A stretch of DNA of 37,334 nt, from contig NZ_BDAI01000023.1 in assembly GCF_002091755.1 (NCBI RefSeq), positions 1 through 37,334 of the forward strand, read 5' to 3'. The position numbers and the translations under genes are program-made. Positions 1 through 7,348 of the stretch are shown here, piece after piece; position 1 is the stretch's first letter, and each line of letters starts with the position of its first letter. The DNA is from Pseudomonas nitroreducens NBRC 12694. Lineage in GTDB: Bacteria; Pseudomonadota; Gammaproteobacteria; Pseudomonadales; Pseudomonadaceae. The notes beneath the pieces were generated by a model. The model was not told the DNA's origin. It did not search any database and saw only the letters and a program-made list of their open reading frames with translations.

Positions 1-54
1 ATGAAGCGCGAGATCCTCGGGCTGCTGCACGACGACCTGGAAGAAGCGCACTGA
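1..54 (+). CDS. C-terminal tail of an unknown gene (truncated by window edge)
   Basis: An open frame from the first base runs 17 codons to a TGA at 52-54. The visible residues end in a charged stretch (KREILGLLHDDLEEAH). The ATG at base 1 may be internal, because no upstream sequence is available to look for a ribosome binding site. The tail is too short to assign a family. It points toward the GMC oxidoreductase gene, but a REP-like hairpin lies between them, so co-transcription is uncertain. Confidence 0.45.
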   Translation: MKREILGLLHDDLEEAH

Positions 55-116
55 CCTGCCGTCGGCCGGCGCCTCCTGCAGGGCGCCGGCCGATACGGTG
101 ATTCGCTGCAGCACCG

Positions 117-160
117 TTCGGCCCCCTCTGCCTCGGGAGAGGGTTGGGGTGAGGGGTTCT
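117..160. repeat. REP-like element (GGGAGAGGG family)
   Basis: The inverted core CCCTCTGCC / GGGAGAGGG is followed by TTGGGGTGAGGGG. The same core and tail recur at 6801-6857, 18024-18163, 21863-22030 and 27861-28000, always between genes. This copy lies just before the oxidoreductase start. Confidence 0.7.
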
Positions 161-192
161 GCCATTCACGCAAGGACCAAAGGAAAACCCCC

Positions 193-1815
193 ATGTCCAA
201 CGATTCCACCTACGACTACCTCATCGTCGGCGCCGGCTCCGCCGGCTGTGTCCTGGCCAATCGACTGAGCGCCGACCCGTCCGTGCGCGTCTGCCTGCTG
301 GAAGCCGGCGGCAGCGATGCCAGCCCGCGCGTGCAGACCCCTGCCGGCACCATCACGCTGTACAAGAGCAAGATCTTCAGCTGGAACTTCTACTCCGCAC
401 CGCAGCAGCGCCTGAACAACCGCTCGCTGCACTGCCCCCGTGGCAAGGCCCTGGGCGGCTCCAGCTCGATGAACAGCATGATCTACATCCGTGGCCACGC
501 CTCCGACTACGACCGCTGGGAGCAGGACGGCTGTCCCGGCTGGGGCTGGAAGGACGTGCTGCCGTTCTTCAAGAAATCCGAGCGCAACCTGCTGGGCCAG
601 GACCCGGCGCTGCACGGCACCCTCGGCGAGTTGGTGGTGGACAAGCCGCGTGATCCGAACCCCTTGTCGCACCTGTTCATCAAGGCTGCCGAACACCTCG
701 GCCTGCGCCGCAACGATGACTTCAACGGCCGCGAGTTCGAGGGCGTGGGCATCTACAACGTGACCCAGAAGGACGCCAAGCGCCTGAGCAGCTACCGCGC
801 CTTCGTCGCGCCGCTGCAGCGCCCGAACCTCACCGTGCTGAGCGGCCGCCAGGTGGGCCGCCTGCTGCTGGAAGGCGAGCGCGTCACCGGCATCGAACTG
901 CGCAGCGGCGAACGCCTGCTGGCGCGCCGCGAAGTGATTCTGTCGGCCGGCTCCCTCGGTTCGCCGCAGATACTGCTGGCTTCCGGCATCGGTCCGGGCG
1001 AGGAATTGAAAGCCGCCGGCATCGCGGTCACGCACGACCTGCCGGGCGTGGGCAAGAACCTCCAGGACCACCTCGACGGCCTGGTCACCGTGCGCTCGCC
1101 CAGCCCGCTTAGCCTGGGCTTCTCCCTGGGTTCGCTGCCGCAAATCCTGTTGTCGCCGTTCAAGTACCTGCTGGCGAAAAAGGGCTGGCTGACCACCAAC
1201 TACGTCGAAGCCGGCGGCTTTGCCCGCACACCGCTGGCGGATGGCCTGGCCGACGTGCAGTTCCACTTCGTCCCCGGTTACCGCAGCCACCGTGGCCGCC
1301 TGTTCGAGTGGGGCCATGGCTACGCCGTGCACACCTGCGTATTGCGCCCGAAGAGCATCGGCGAGCTGCGCGTGAAGCCCGGCGGCGACATCGAGATCGA
1401 CTACAACTTCCTCGCCAACGAGGAAGACGGCCGCGTGCTGGTGGAAGGCGTGAAGCTGGCGCGCAAGATCCTCGCCCAGCCGGAGTTCGACAACATCCGC
1501 GGCGCCGAAATGCTGCCCGGCCCGCAGGTGCAGACCGACGAGCAACTGCTGGAGCACCTGCGCGAATACGCCGCTACCGTGTTCCACCCGGTGGGCACCT
1601 GCAAGATGGGTGAAGACGCGATGGCTGTGGTCGACCTGCGCCTGCGCGTGCATGGCTTGAAGGGCCTGCGCGTGGTGGACGCGTCGATCATGCCGACGCT
1701 GATCAGCGGCAACACCAACGCGCCGTGCATCATGCTCGGCGAGCGGGCGGCGGCGATGATCCTGGAGGACAGCCGCATCTCCTCCACCGTTCCCGCCCGC
1801 GCTGTCCCGGCATAA
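193..1815 (+). CDS. GMC-family FAD-dependent alcohol/choline-type dehydrogenase
   Basis: A 540-residue flavoprotein of the glucose-methanol-choline oxidoreductase family, which oxidises a primary alcohol using FAD. The N-terminus has the dinucleotide-binding motif (VGAGSAGCVLANRL, about residues 12-25) followed by LLEAGG, then the GMC signature GGSSSMNSM with IRGH, and the second signature around SAGSLGSPQILLASGIGP. The C-terminus has the catalytic pair expected of the family: His in FHPVGTCKMG and Asn in GNTNAPC. The length is normal and no signal peptide is evident. The ATG at 193 follows an AAAGGAAAA ribosome binding site. It lies beside the carnitine genes, so a quaternary-amine alcohol is a possible substrate, but sequence alone does not show this. 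It resembles AlkJ-type alcohol dehydrogenases as much as BetA, and betB and betI are absent here, so I do not call it betA. Confidence 0.9.
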   Translation: MSNDSTYDYLIVGAGSAGCVLANRLSADPSVRVCLLEAGGSDASPRVQTPAGTITLYKSKIFSWNFYSAPQQRLNNRSLHCPRGKALGGSSSMNSMIYIRGHASDYDRWEQDGCPGWGWKDVLPFFKKSERNLLGQDPALHGTLGELVVDKPRDPNPLSHLFIKAAEHLGLRRNDDFNGREFEGVGIYNVTQKDAKRLSSYRAFVAPLQRPNLTVLSGRQVGRLLLEGERVTGIELRSGERLLARREVILSAGSLGSPQILLASGIGPGEELKAAGIAVTHDLPGVGKNLQDHLDGLVTVRSPSPLSLGFSLGSLPQILLSPFKYLLAKKGWLTTNYVEAGGFARTPLADGLADVQFHFVPGYRSHRGRLFEWGHGYAVHTCVLRPKSIGELRVKPGGDIEIDYNFLANEEDGRVLVEGVKLARKILAQPEFDNIRGAEMLPGPQVQTDEQLLEHLREYAATVFHPVGTCKMGEDAMAVVDLRLRVHGLKGLRVVDASIMPTLISGNTNAPCIMLGERAAAMILEDSRISSTVPARAVPA

Positions 1816-1821
1816 CAGCTT

Positions 1822-1891
1822 TTGTAAAGGCGAGCTTGCTCGCGAACCGGCCTCGTTGCCGAGGTCGTTCGCGGGCAGGCCCGCTCGTAAA
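1822..1891. repeat. REP pair (GAGCTTGCTCGCGAAC family)
   Basis: Two facing arms, GCGAGCTTGCTCGCGAAC and GTTCGCGGGCAGGCCCGCTCGT, lie between the convergent ends of the GMC oxidoreductase and the DUF1348 gene. This is the common Pseudomonas REP arrangement and may act as a bidirectional transcription barrier. Confidence 0.75.
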
Positions 1892-1924
1892 ACAGCCAAC
1901 CGGCTGTGGCTTGTGGATAACCCG

Positions 1925-2395
1925 CTACAGTCCCAGCCCGCTCAGCGACGGATGCTCATCCGGCCGGCGCCCCTGCGGCCAGCGGAACAGGCGCTCGTCC
2001 TCGCTGATCGGCAGGTCGTTGATACAGGCGTGGCGCTCGTACATCAGGCCGTTCTCGTCGAACGCCCAGTTCTCGTTGCCGTAGGAGCGGAACCAGTTGC
2101 CCGAGTCGTCGTGCCATTCGTAGGCGAAGCGCACGGCGATGCGGTTGTCGGTGAAGGCCCAGAGCTCCTTGATCAGCCGGTACTCCTGCTCGCGCACCCA
2201 CTTGGCGGTGAGGAACTGCACGATCTGCTCGCGCCCCTGGACGAAGGTCGCACGGTTGCGCCAGCGGCTCTCCGGTGAATAGGCCAGTGATACACGGTGC
2301 GGATCGCGGCTGTTCCAGCCATCCTCGGCGAGGCGGACTTTCTGGATCGCGGTTTCGCGGGTGAACGGCGGCAGAGGGGGGCGGGCTTCGTTCAT
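1925..2395 (-). CDS. DUF1348 / NTF2-like (SnoaL-fold) protein
   Basis: A 156-residue protein that looks like the DUF1348 branch of the nuclear transport factor 2-like superfamily: an N-terminal helix with AEDGWNSRDP, then YSPESRWRNR, GREQIVQFLTAKW, a conserved strand IAVRFAYEWHD, and YGNENWAFDENGLMYERHACIND near the end. Such proteins form a cone-shaped alpha+beta barrel; their reactions are mostly unknown. A longer open frame extends upstream, but the ATG at 2395 has a good ribosome binding site (GGAGA, seven bases away) and the family begins here. It is a single-gene unit, convergent with the oxidoreductase and separated from cdhR by a REP. No role in carnitine use can be read from it. Confidence 0.85.
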   Translation of the reverse strand: MNEARPPLPPFTRETAIQKVRLAEDGWNSRDPHRVSLAYSPESRWRNRATFVQGREQIVQFLTAKWVREQEYRLIKELWAFTDNRIAVRFAYEWHDDSGNWFRSYGNENWAFDENGLMYERHACINDLPISEDERLFRWPQGRRPDEHPSLSGLGL

Positions 2396-2497
2396 GGTGG
2401 TCTCCAAAGGCAGTGGGGGGGAAGCTGGTCTCCATACTCCGCTCGGCCCGTGAACGGGTAAATGACGGCGACCACACAGATATTGCCAACCTGCTAT

Positions 2498-2592
2498 TCG
2501 TGGGACCGAGGGGGCGCCTAGCCCTTGCTCGCGAGCCCGCGAAGCTCCGACGCTGCCGATTGACACCGTTCGCGAGCCCGCTCGCTCCTGCA
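2498..2592. repeat. REP pair, variant arm
   Basis: The arms GAGGGGGCGCCTAGCCCTTG-CTCGCGAGC and GTTCGCGAGCCCGCTCGCTCC face each other. The left arm carries an extra GGGCGCCTAG segment, and the same variant occurs inverted in the repeat at 19372-19453. It lies just beyond the cdhR stop. Confidence 0.7.
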
Positions 2593-2598
2593 GGAGAT

Positions 2599-3573
2599 TC
2601 ATGCCTGCGGGATGACTGCCTTGGCGACGACCTTGCGCAACCCGACCCGATCCTGGCTCGGGCACACCCCGAACTTCGCCCGGTAGCTGCGCGACAGGTA
2701 CGAGGGCGTCTCGAAGCCGCAGGCCACGCCGATCTCCAGCACGCTCATGTCCGTCTGGCGCAGCAGCTGGCGGGCCTTATCCAGGCGCAGGCCGAGGTAG
2801 AAGTTCGACGGCGTGTCGTTCAGGTGCAAGCGGAACAGGCGCTCCAGCTGGCGCCGTGTCACCTGGATGCGCTCGGCCAGCTCCAGCGTGGTCAGCGGCG
2901 GTTCGGTGTGGCGCTCCATCTCGCCGATCACCTGCACCAGCTTGCGGTTGGAGACGCCATAGCGGCTGGCGATCTGCAAGCGCTGGTGGTCCTGCCGGTT
3001 GCGAATACGCCCGACCACGAACTGTTCCGATACCTGCACCGCCAGCTCCGGCCCGTGGGCCTGGGCGATCAGGTCGAGCATCAGGTCGATGGACGCGGTG
3101 CCACCGGCGGAGGTGATGCGCGGGCCGTCGATCTCGAACAGCTCCTGGGTCGCCTGCACCTGTGGATAAGTCTCCCGGAAGGCCTCCAGCGCTTCCCAGT
3201 GCACCGTGCAGCGCTGGCGCTGCAGCAAGCCAGCCTCGGCCAGCACGAAGCTGCCGGTGTCGATGCCGCCCAGTGTCACACCATCACGGTCCAGCCGTTT
3301 CAGCCAGTGCAGCAGCGCCGGGGTGCAGGCGCGCAGCGGCTCGAAACCCGCCACCACCAGCAGCGTATCGCCTTCGTGCAATGCCTCCAGGCCGCTGTCG
3401 GCGTTCATCGACATGCCGTTGCTGGCCAGCACCGGTCCGCCATCCATGCTCATCAGGTGCCAGCGGTAGAGTTCGCCGCGAAAGCGGTTGGCCACCCGCA
3501 GCGGCTCCACGGCGGAGACGAAACCCATCACGGAAAATCCGGGCAACAGCAGGAACCAGAAGTCTTGGGACAT
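2599..3573 (-). CDS. cdhR: CdhR, AraC-family activator of carnitine catabolism
   Basis: A 324-residue regulator with an N-terminal DJ-1/PfpI (GATase1-like) domain (about 1-190: FLLLPGFSVMGFVSAVEPLRVANR, GGIDTGSFVLAEAGLL, TSAGGTASIDLMLDLIA) and a C-terminal AraC double helix-turn-helix (about 215-315: LTTLELAERIQVTRRQLERLFRLHL and MSVLEIGVACGFETPSYLSRSYRAKFG). Its position divergent from caiX-cdhCAB matches P. aeruginosa CdhR, which activates that operon in response to carnitine. The ATG at 3573 gives the usual family start; an in-frame ATG at 3603 is an alternative, and neither has a strong ribosome binding site. It is about 45% alike by eye to GbdR in this window, so the two are paralogues. 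Confidence 0.9.
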   Translation of the reverse strand: MSQDFWFLLLPGFSVMGFVSAVEPLRVANRFRGELYRWHLMSMDGGPVLASNGMSMNADSGLEALHEGDTLLVVAGFEPLRACTPALLHWLKRLDRDGVTLGGIDTGSFVLAEAGLLQRQRCTVHWEALEAFRETYPQVQATQELFEIDGPRITSAGGTASIDLMLDLIAQAHGPELAVQVSEQFVVGRIRNRQDHQRLQIASRYGVSNRKLVQVIGEMERHTEPPLTTLELAERIQVTRRQLERLFRLHLNDTPSNFYLGLRLDKARQLLRQTDMSVLEIGVACGFETPSYLSRSYRAKFGVCPSQDRVGLRKVVAKAVIPQA

Positions 3574-3636
3574 GGCGGGTACCGTGCGATGGGAGGGCGA
3601 CATAGTGGCAGCCTGCCCTTGCTTATGAACCATGCA

Positions 3637-3695
3637 AGTCGCCCTGGCAATCGGGGAGGTCGCTGCTGTGCAAGAGCTGGTCGCCGCAGTGCGAT
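3637..3695. promoter_or_regulatory. Three GTCGC repeats at 21-bp spacing (candidate CdhR/GbdR operator)
   Basis: In the cdhR-caiX divergent gap the sequence GTCGC occurs at 3638, 3659 and 3680, exactly 21 bp (two helical turns) apart. The last two copies agree further: GGTCGCTGCTGTGC and GGTCGCCGCAGTGC. Direct repeats on one helix face are typical of AraC-family binding sites. A TAATTT at 3716-3721 could be the caiX -10 element. Assignment to CdhR or GbdR is inference. Confidence 0.55.
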
Positions 3696-3796
3696 TCGCC
3701 GGGGCTGCGCCTGCGTAATTTGTTCTCCAGCCCCCTGAGGGCCGCATGACGTACAACAACGATAACCAACGCCGCAAAGGCCTTGAGGGAGAAGTC

Positions 3797-4735
3797 ATGA
3801 AGCTATCGATCAGAGCGCTCGGCTGCGCCGCACTAATGGCCGCCGCCAGCACCACCTGGGCCGCCGAGCCCGCCCAGTGCCAGAACGTGCGCATGGGCAC
3901 GGTGAACTGGACCGACGTCGTCGCCAGCAGCGCCGTGGCCGAAGCCGTGCTCGACGGCCTGGGCTACAAGGTCAAGCAGACCAGCGCCTCGCAGCAGATC
4001 GTCCTCGCCGGCATGGCCGACAAGCAGCTCGACGTCTTCCTCGGCTACTGGCAGCCGACCATGCAGCCGGTGGCCAAGCCCTACCTCGACAAGCAGCAGA
4101 TCGACGTGATCACCCCGCCGACCTTGCCGGACGCGCAGTCCACCTACGCTGTGCCGACCTACGTCTACGATGGCGGTCTGAAGACCTTCGCCGACATCGC
4201 CAAGTTCAAGGACAAGCTGGGCAACAAGATCTACCTGATCGAGCCCGGCAGCGGCTCCAACCGCATCACCGCGAAGATGATCGCCGACGACAAGTTCGGC
4301 CTGAAGGGCTTCCAGATCGTCGAGTCCAGCGAGGCCGGCATGCTCACCGCGGTCAAGCGCGCCATCAAGCGCCAGCAGTGGGTGGTGTTCTTCGGCTGGA
4401 AACCGCACCCGATGAACTTGCAGATCGATATGAAGTACCTCACCGGCAGTGACGACGTGTTCGGCCCGAACGAAGGCTCCGCCACCGTCTCCATCATGAC
4501 CGCCGGCGGCTACCAGGCGCAGTGCGGCAACGTCGCCAAGCTGCTGCACAACCTCAAGTTCAGCAGCCAGCAGGTGAGCCAGGTGATGGTGCCGATCCTC
4601 GACCGCAGCCAGCCGGTGGATGCCGCCAAGGCCTGGCTGAAGCAGAACCCCGAGCCGCTCAAGGCCTGGCTCGATGGCGTGACCACCTTCGACGGCAAGG
4701 ACGGCCTCGCCGCCGTACAGGCCTCGCTCAAGTAA
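3797..4735 (+). CDS. caiX: CaiX, periplasmic carnitine-binding protein
   Basis: A 312-residue substrate-binding protein of the choline/betaine OpuAC type. A signal peptide (MKLSIRALGCAALMAAASTTWA) precedes AEPAQC. Trp residues that usually build the aromatic box for the trimethylammonium group are visible in VNWTDVV, GYWQP and FFGWKPHPMN, and the two Cys (CQNV, QCGN) could pair. In P. aeruginosa CaiX delivers carnitine to the CbcWV permease/ATPase, which lies about 11 kb away here. The start at 3797 has a GAGGGAGAA ribosome binding site and begins the signal peptide; an in-frame ATG at 3746 would spoil it. It is the first gene of the cdh operon. Confidence 0.92.
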   Translation: MKLSIRALGCAALMAAASTTWAAEPAQCQNVRMGTVNWTDVVASSAVAEAVLDGLGYKVKQTSASQQIVLAGMADKQLDVFLGYWQPTMQPVAKPYLDKQQIDVITPPTLPDAQSTYAVPTYVYDGGLKTFADIAKFKDKLGNKIYLIEPGSGSNRITAKMIADDKFGLKGFQIVESSEAGMLTAVKRAIKRQQWVVFFGWKPHPMNLQIDMKYLTGSDDVFGPNEGSATVSIMTAGGYQAQCGNVAKLLHNLKFSSQQVSQVMVPILDRSQPVDAAKAWLKQNPEPLKAWLDGVTTFDGKDGLAAVQASLK

Positions 4736-4753
4736 CCACTTACCAGCAACTCC

Positions 4754-4775
4754 CTGCGCGTCGTCCGGCGCGCAG
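4754..4775 (+). other. Intercistronic stem-loop between caiX and cdhC
   Basis: CTGCGCG and CGCGCAG pair around an 8-base loop in the 73-base gap, with no T-run after it. Such a hairpin after a binding-protein gene often stabilises the upstream message, which would allow CaiX to be made in excess of the enzymes. That role is inference. Confidence 0.4.
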
Positions 4776-4808
4776 TGGGTTCGTTCGACCTCAAGAAGGA
4801 CAGCCACC

Positions 4809-5693
4809 GTGAACTACGAAGTAATCGTCACCTGCGCGGTGACCGGCGCCGGCGATACCGTCGGCAAGCACCCGGCCATTCCCGTCACCCCGAAGGAAAT
4901 CGCCGCCGCCGCCATCGAGGCCGCCAAGGCCGGCGCCACTGTCGCCCACTGCCACGTCCGCGACCCGCTGACTGGCAAGCCCAGCCGCGACGTGAAGCTC
5001 TACCGCGAAGTGGTCGAACGCATCCGCGAGAGTGACACCGACGTCATTATCAACCTCACCGCCGGCATGGGCGGCGACCTGCAGATCGGCCAGGGCGAAC
5101 AGCCGCTCGAGTTCGGCGCCGGCACCGACCTGGTCGGCCCGCTGGAGCGCCTGAAGCACGTCGAAGAACTGCTGCCGGAAATCTGCACCCTGGACTGCGG
5201 CACCCTGAACTTCGGCGATGGCGACTTCATCTACGTCTCCACCCCGGCCCAGCTGCGTGCCGGCGCCAAGCGCATCACCGAGTTGGGCGTGAAGGCCGAA
5301 CTGGAAATCTTCGACACCGGCCACCTCTGGTTCGCCAAGCAGATGCTCAAGGAAGGTCTGCTGGAGGACCCGCTGATTCAGATCTGCCTCGGCATCCCGT
5401 GGGGCGCACCGGCGGACACCACCACCATGAAGGCCATGGCCGACAACATCCCCGACGGCCTGACCTGGGCCGGCTTCGGCATCGGCCGCTCGCAGATGCC
5501 CATGGTCGCCCAGGCCATGCTGCTGGGCGGCAACGTGCGGGTCGGCCTGGAAGACAACATCTGGCTGGACCGTGGTGTGCACGCCACGAACGGCCAACTG
5601 GTCGAACGCGCCATCGAGATCATCCAGCGCCTGGGCGGCCGCGCCCTGACCCCGGCCGAGGGGCGCAGGAAGATGAATCTCAAGCCGCGCTGA
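4809..5693 (+). CDS. cdhC: CdhC, 3-dehydrocarnitine cleavage enzyme (BKACE/DUF849 family)
   Basis: A 294-residue beta-keto acid cleavage enzyme. The family condenses a beta-keto acid with acetyl-CoA; for carnitine use it turns 3-dehydrocarnitine into betainyl-CoA plus acetoacetate in the cytoplasm. Visible marks are the N-terminal VIVTCAVTGAGDTVGKHPAIPVTP, the zinc-binding HCHVRD (His47 and His49), INLTAGMGGD and the LGIPWGAP segment, on a TIM-barrel pattern of repeated strand-helix units. The length is normal. The start is GTG at 4809, supported by AAGAAGGAC eight bases upstream. It is the second gene of the carnitine operon. Confidence 0.92.
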   Translation: MNYEVIVTCAVTGAGDTVGKHPAIPVTPKEIAAAAIEAAKAGATVAHCHVRDPLTGKPSRDVKLYREVVERIRESDTDVIINLTAGMGGDLQIGQGEQPLEFGAGTDLVGPLERLKHVEELLPEICTLDCGTLNFGDGDFIYVSTPAQLRAGAKRITELGVKAELEIFDTGHLWFAKQMLKEGLLEDPLIQICLGIPWGAPADTTTMKAMADNIPDGLTWAGFGIGRSQMPMVAQAMLLGGNVRVGLEDNIWLDRGVHATNGQLVERAIEIIQRLGGRALTPAEGRRKMNLKPR

Positions 5694-5722
5694 TCCAATC
5701 ACCCTGCGTACGAACTGCTCTT

Positions 5723-5791
5723 CGTAGGAGCGAGCTTGCTCGCGAACCAGCCCCGCTGCGGACTTTGTTCGCGAGCAAGCTCTCTCCTACA
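5723..5791. repeat. REP pair inside the cdh operon
   Basis: GTAGGAGCGAGCTTGCTCG continues into CGAAC and faces GTTCGCGAGCAAGCTCTCTCCTAC. It lies between cdhC and cdhA, so it may lower or stabilise parts of the operon message. Confidence 0.85.
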
Positions 5792-5820
5792 GGTAATCCC
5801 TCATTCCTGCTGGAGCTACC

Positions 5821-6786
5821 ATGCCCTTCATCACCGACATCAAAACCTTCGCCGCCCTCGGCAGCGGCGTCATCGGCAGTGGCTGGGTCGCCCGCGCCCT
5901 GGCCCACGGCCTCGACGTCGTCGCCTGGGACCCGGCTCCCGGCGCCGAAGCCGCTCTGCGCGCGCGCATCGCCAATGCCTGGCCGGCGCTGGAAAAGGCT
6001 GGCCTCGCCCCCGGCGCCTCGCAGGACCGCCTGCGCTTTGTCGCGACCATCGAAGAGTGCGTGCGCGACGCCGACTTCATTCAGGAAAGCGCCCCCGAAC
6101 GCCTCGACCTGAAGTGCGAGCTGCACGCCAGGATCAGCGCCGCCGCCAAGCCCAACGCCCTGATCGGCTCCAGCACCTCGGGCCTGCTGCCCAGCGAGTT
6201 CTACGCCGACGCCACACACCCCGAGCGCTGCGTGGTCGGCCATCCGTTCAATCCGGTGTACCTGCTGCCGCTGGTGGAAGTGGTGGGCGGCGAGAAGACC
6301 GCGCCCGAAGCCGTCCAGGCCGCGATCAAGGTCTACGAATCGCTCGGCATGCGGCCACTGCACGTGAGGAAGGAAGTACCGGGCTTCATCGCCGACCGCC
6401 TGCTCGAAGCCCTCTGGCGGGAGGCGCTGCACCTGGTCAACGATGGCGTGGCCAGCACCGGCGAGATCGATGACGCCATCCGCTTCGGCGCCGGCCTGCG
6501 CTGGTCGTTCATGGGCACCTTCCTCACCTACACCCTGGCCGGCGGCAACGCCGGGATGCGTCACTTCATGGCCCAGTTCGGCCCGGCGCTGCAGTTGCCC
6601 TGGACCTACCTGCCGGCCCCGGAGCTGACCGACACGCTGATCGACCGCGTCGTGGAAGGCACCAGTGAACAGCAGGGCTCGCGGAGCATTGCCGAGCTGG
6701 AGCGCTATCGCGACGACTGCCTGCTGGCGGTACTCGGCGCCATCAAGGACACCAAGTCCAGACACGGCTTCGCCTTCGCCGACTAA
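5821..6786 (+). CDS. cdhA: CdhA, L-carnitine 3-dehydrogenase
   Basis: A 321-residue NAD-dependent dehydrogenase of the 3-hydroxyacyl-CoA dehydrogenase fold that oxidises L-carnitine to 3-dehydrocarnitine, the first committed step. The Rossmann motif is GSGVIGSGW (residues 14-22), followed by the acidic residue in AWDP that selects NAD over NADP. The 3HCDH catalytic region is visible as SSTSGLLPSEF, then GHPFNPVYLLPLVEVV with its conserved His, then the C-terminal helical domain from EVPGFIADRLLEALWREAL. The ATG at 5821 follows GGAG at 5811-5814. In some bacteria this enzyme is fused to the thioesterase; here the two are separate genes. Confidence 0.93.
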   Translation: MPFITDIKTFAALGSGVIGSGWVARALAHGLDVVAWDPAPGAEAALRARIANAWPALEKAGLAPGASQDRLRFVATIEECVRDADFIQESAPERLDLKCELHARISAAAKPNALIGSSTSGLLPSEFYADATHPERCVVGHPFNPVYLLPLVEVVGGEKTAPEAVQAAIKVYESLGMRPLHVRKEVPGFIADRLLEALWREALHLVNDGVASTGEIDDAIRFGAGLRWSFMGTFLTYTLAGGNAGMRHFMAQFGPALQLPWTYLPAPELTDTLIDRVVEGTSEQQGSRSIAELERYRDDCLLAVLGAIKDTKSRHGFAFAD

Positions 6787-6800
6787 CCTCACGGTTCATC

Positions 6801-6857
6801 ACCCTCTCCGAACCGCCCCTCTCCCTACTGGGAGAGGGCTGGGTGGGGGCCTCACGG
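6801..6857. repeat. REP-like hairpin (GGGAGAGGG family) between cdhA and cdhB
   Basis: CCCCTCTCCC and GGGAGAGGG pair around a short loop, with the family's GGGTGGGG tail and a partial copy just before. It ends about ten bases before the cdhB start, so it may reduce translation or transcript readthrough. Confidence 0.7.
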
Positions 6858-6867
6858 ACGCACAGCC

Positions 6868-7341
6868 ATGCACGCCCTGAAAACCTGGGAAACCCCCATC
6901 CTCGCCGAATGGACCGACTACAACGGCCACCTGCGCGACGCCTTCTACCTGCTGCTGTTCAGCTACGCCACCGACGCCCTGATGGATTACCTGGGCCTCG
7001 ACGCGGAGCATCGCGCCGCCACCAGCGCTTCCCTGTTCACCCTCGAAGTACACCTGAACTACCTGCACGAGGTGAAGGAGGGTGAAAAGGTCGAAGTGCG
7101 CACCCAACTGATCGCCCACGACCGCAAGCGCCTGCATGTTTTCCACAGCCTGCACCGCGCCGGCGAAGACCTCGCCCTGGCCGCCAGCGAACAGATGCTG
7201 CTGCACGTGAACCTCGAAGGCGGGGCACGTTCAGCGCCCTTCGAAGGCGTGGTGCTGGAGCGCGTGCTAGCGCTGGCCGAGGCCCATCGGCCGCTGCCGC
7301 GTCCGGACTACGTGGGCCGTGTCATCGGCCTGCCGGGTTGA
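6868..7341 (+). CDS. cdhB: CdhB, betainyl-CoA thioesterase (hotdog fold)
   Basis: A 157-residue acyl-CoA thioesterase of the 4-hydroxybenzoyl-CoA type. It hydrolyses betainyl-CoA from CdhC to glycine betaine and CoA. The family mark is near the N-terminus: EWTDYNGHLRDAFYLLLFSYATD, with Asp17 in the catalytic position and the long hotdog helix after it; strands follow in HLNYLHEVKEGEKVEVRTQLIAHDRKRLHVFHSLH. The ATG at 6868 has only a weak ribosome binding site. Its gene order directly after cdhA matches P. aeruginosa. Confidence 0.9.
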   Translation: MHALKTWETPILAEWTDYNGHLRDAFYLLLFSYATDALMDYLGLDAEHRAATSASLFTLEVHLNYLHEVKEGEKVEVRTQLIAHDRKRLHVFHSLHRAGEDLALAASEQMLLHVNLEGGARSAPFEGVVLERVLALAEAHRPLPRPDYVGRVIGLPG

Positions 7342-7348
7342 GCGCTCC

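Noticed and set aside
193..1815. Calling the GMC oxidoreductase betA
   Set aside because: betB, betI and betT are absent from the window and the N-terminus differs from typical BetA.
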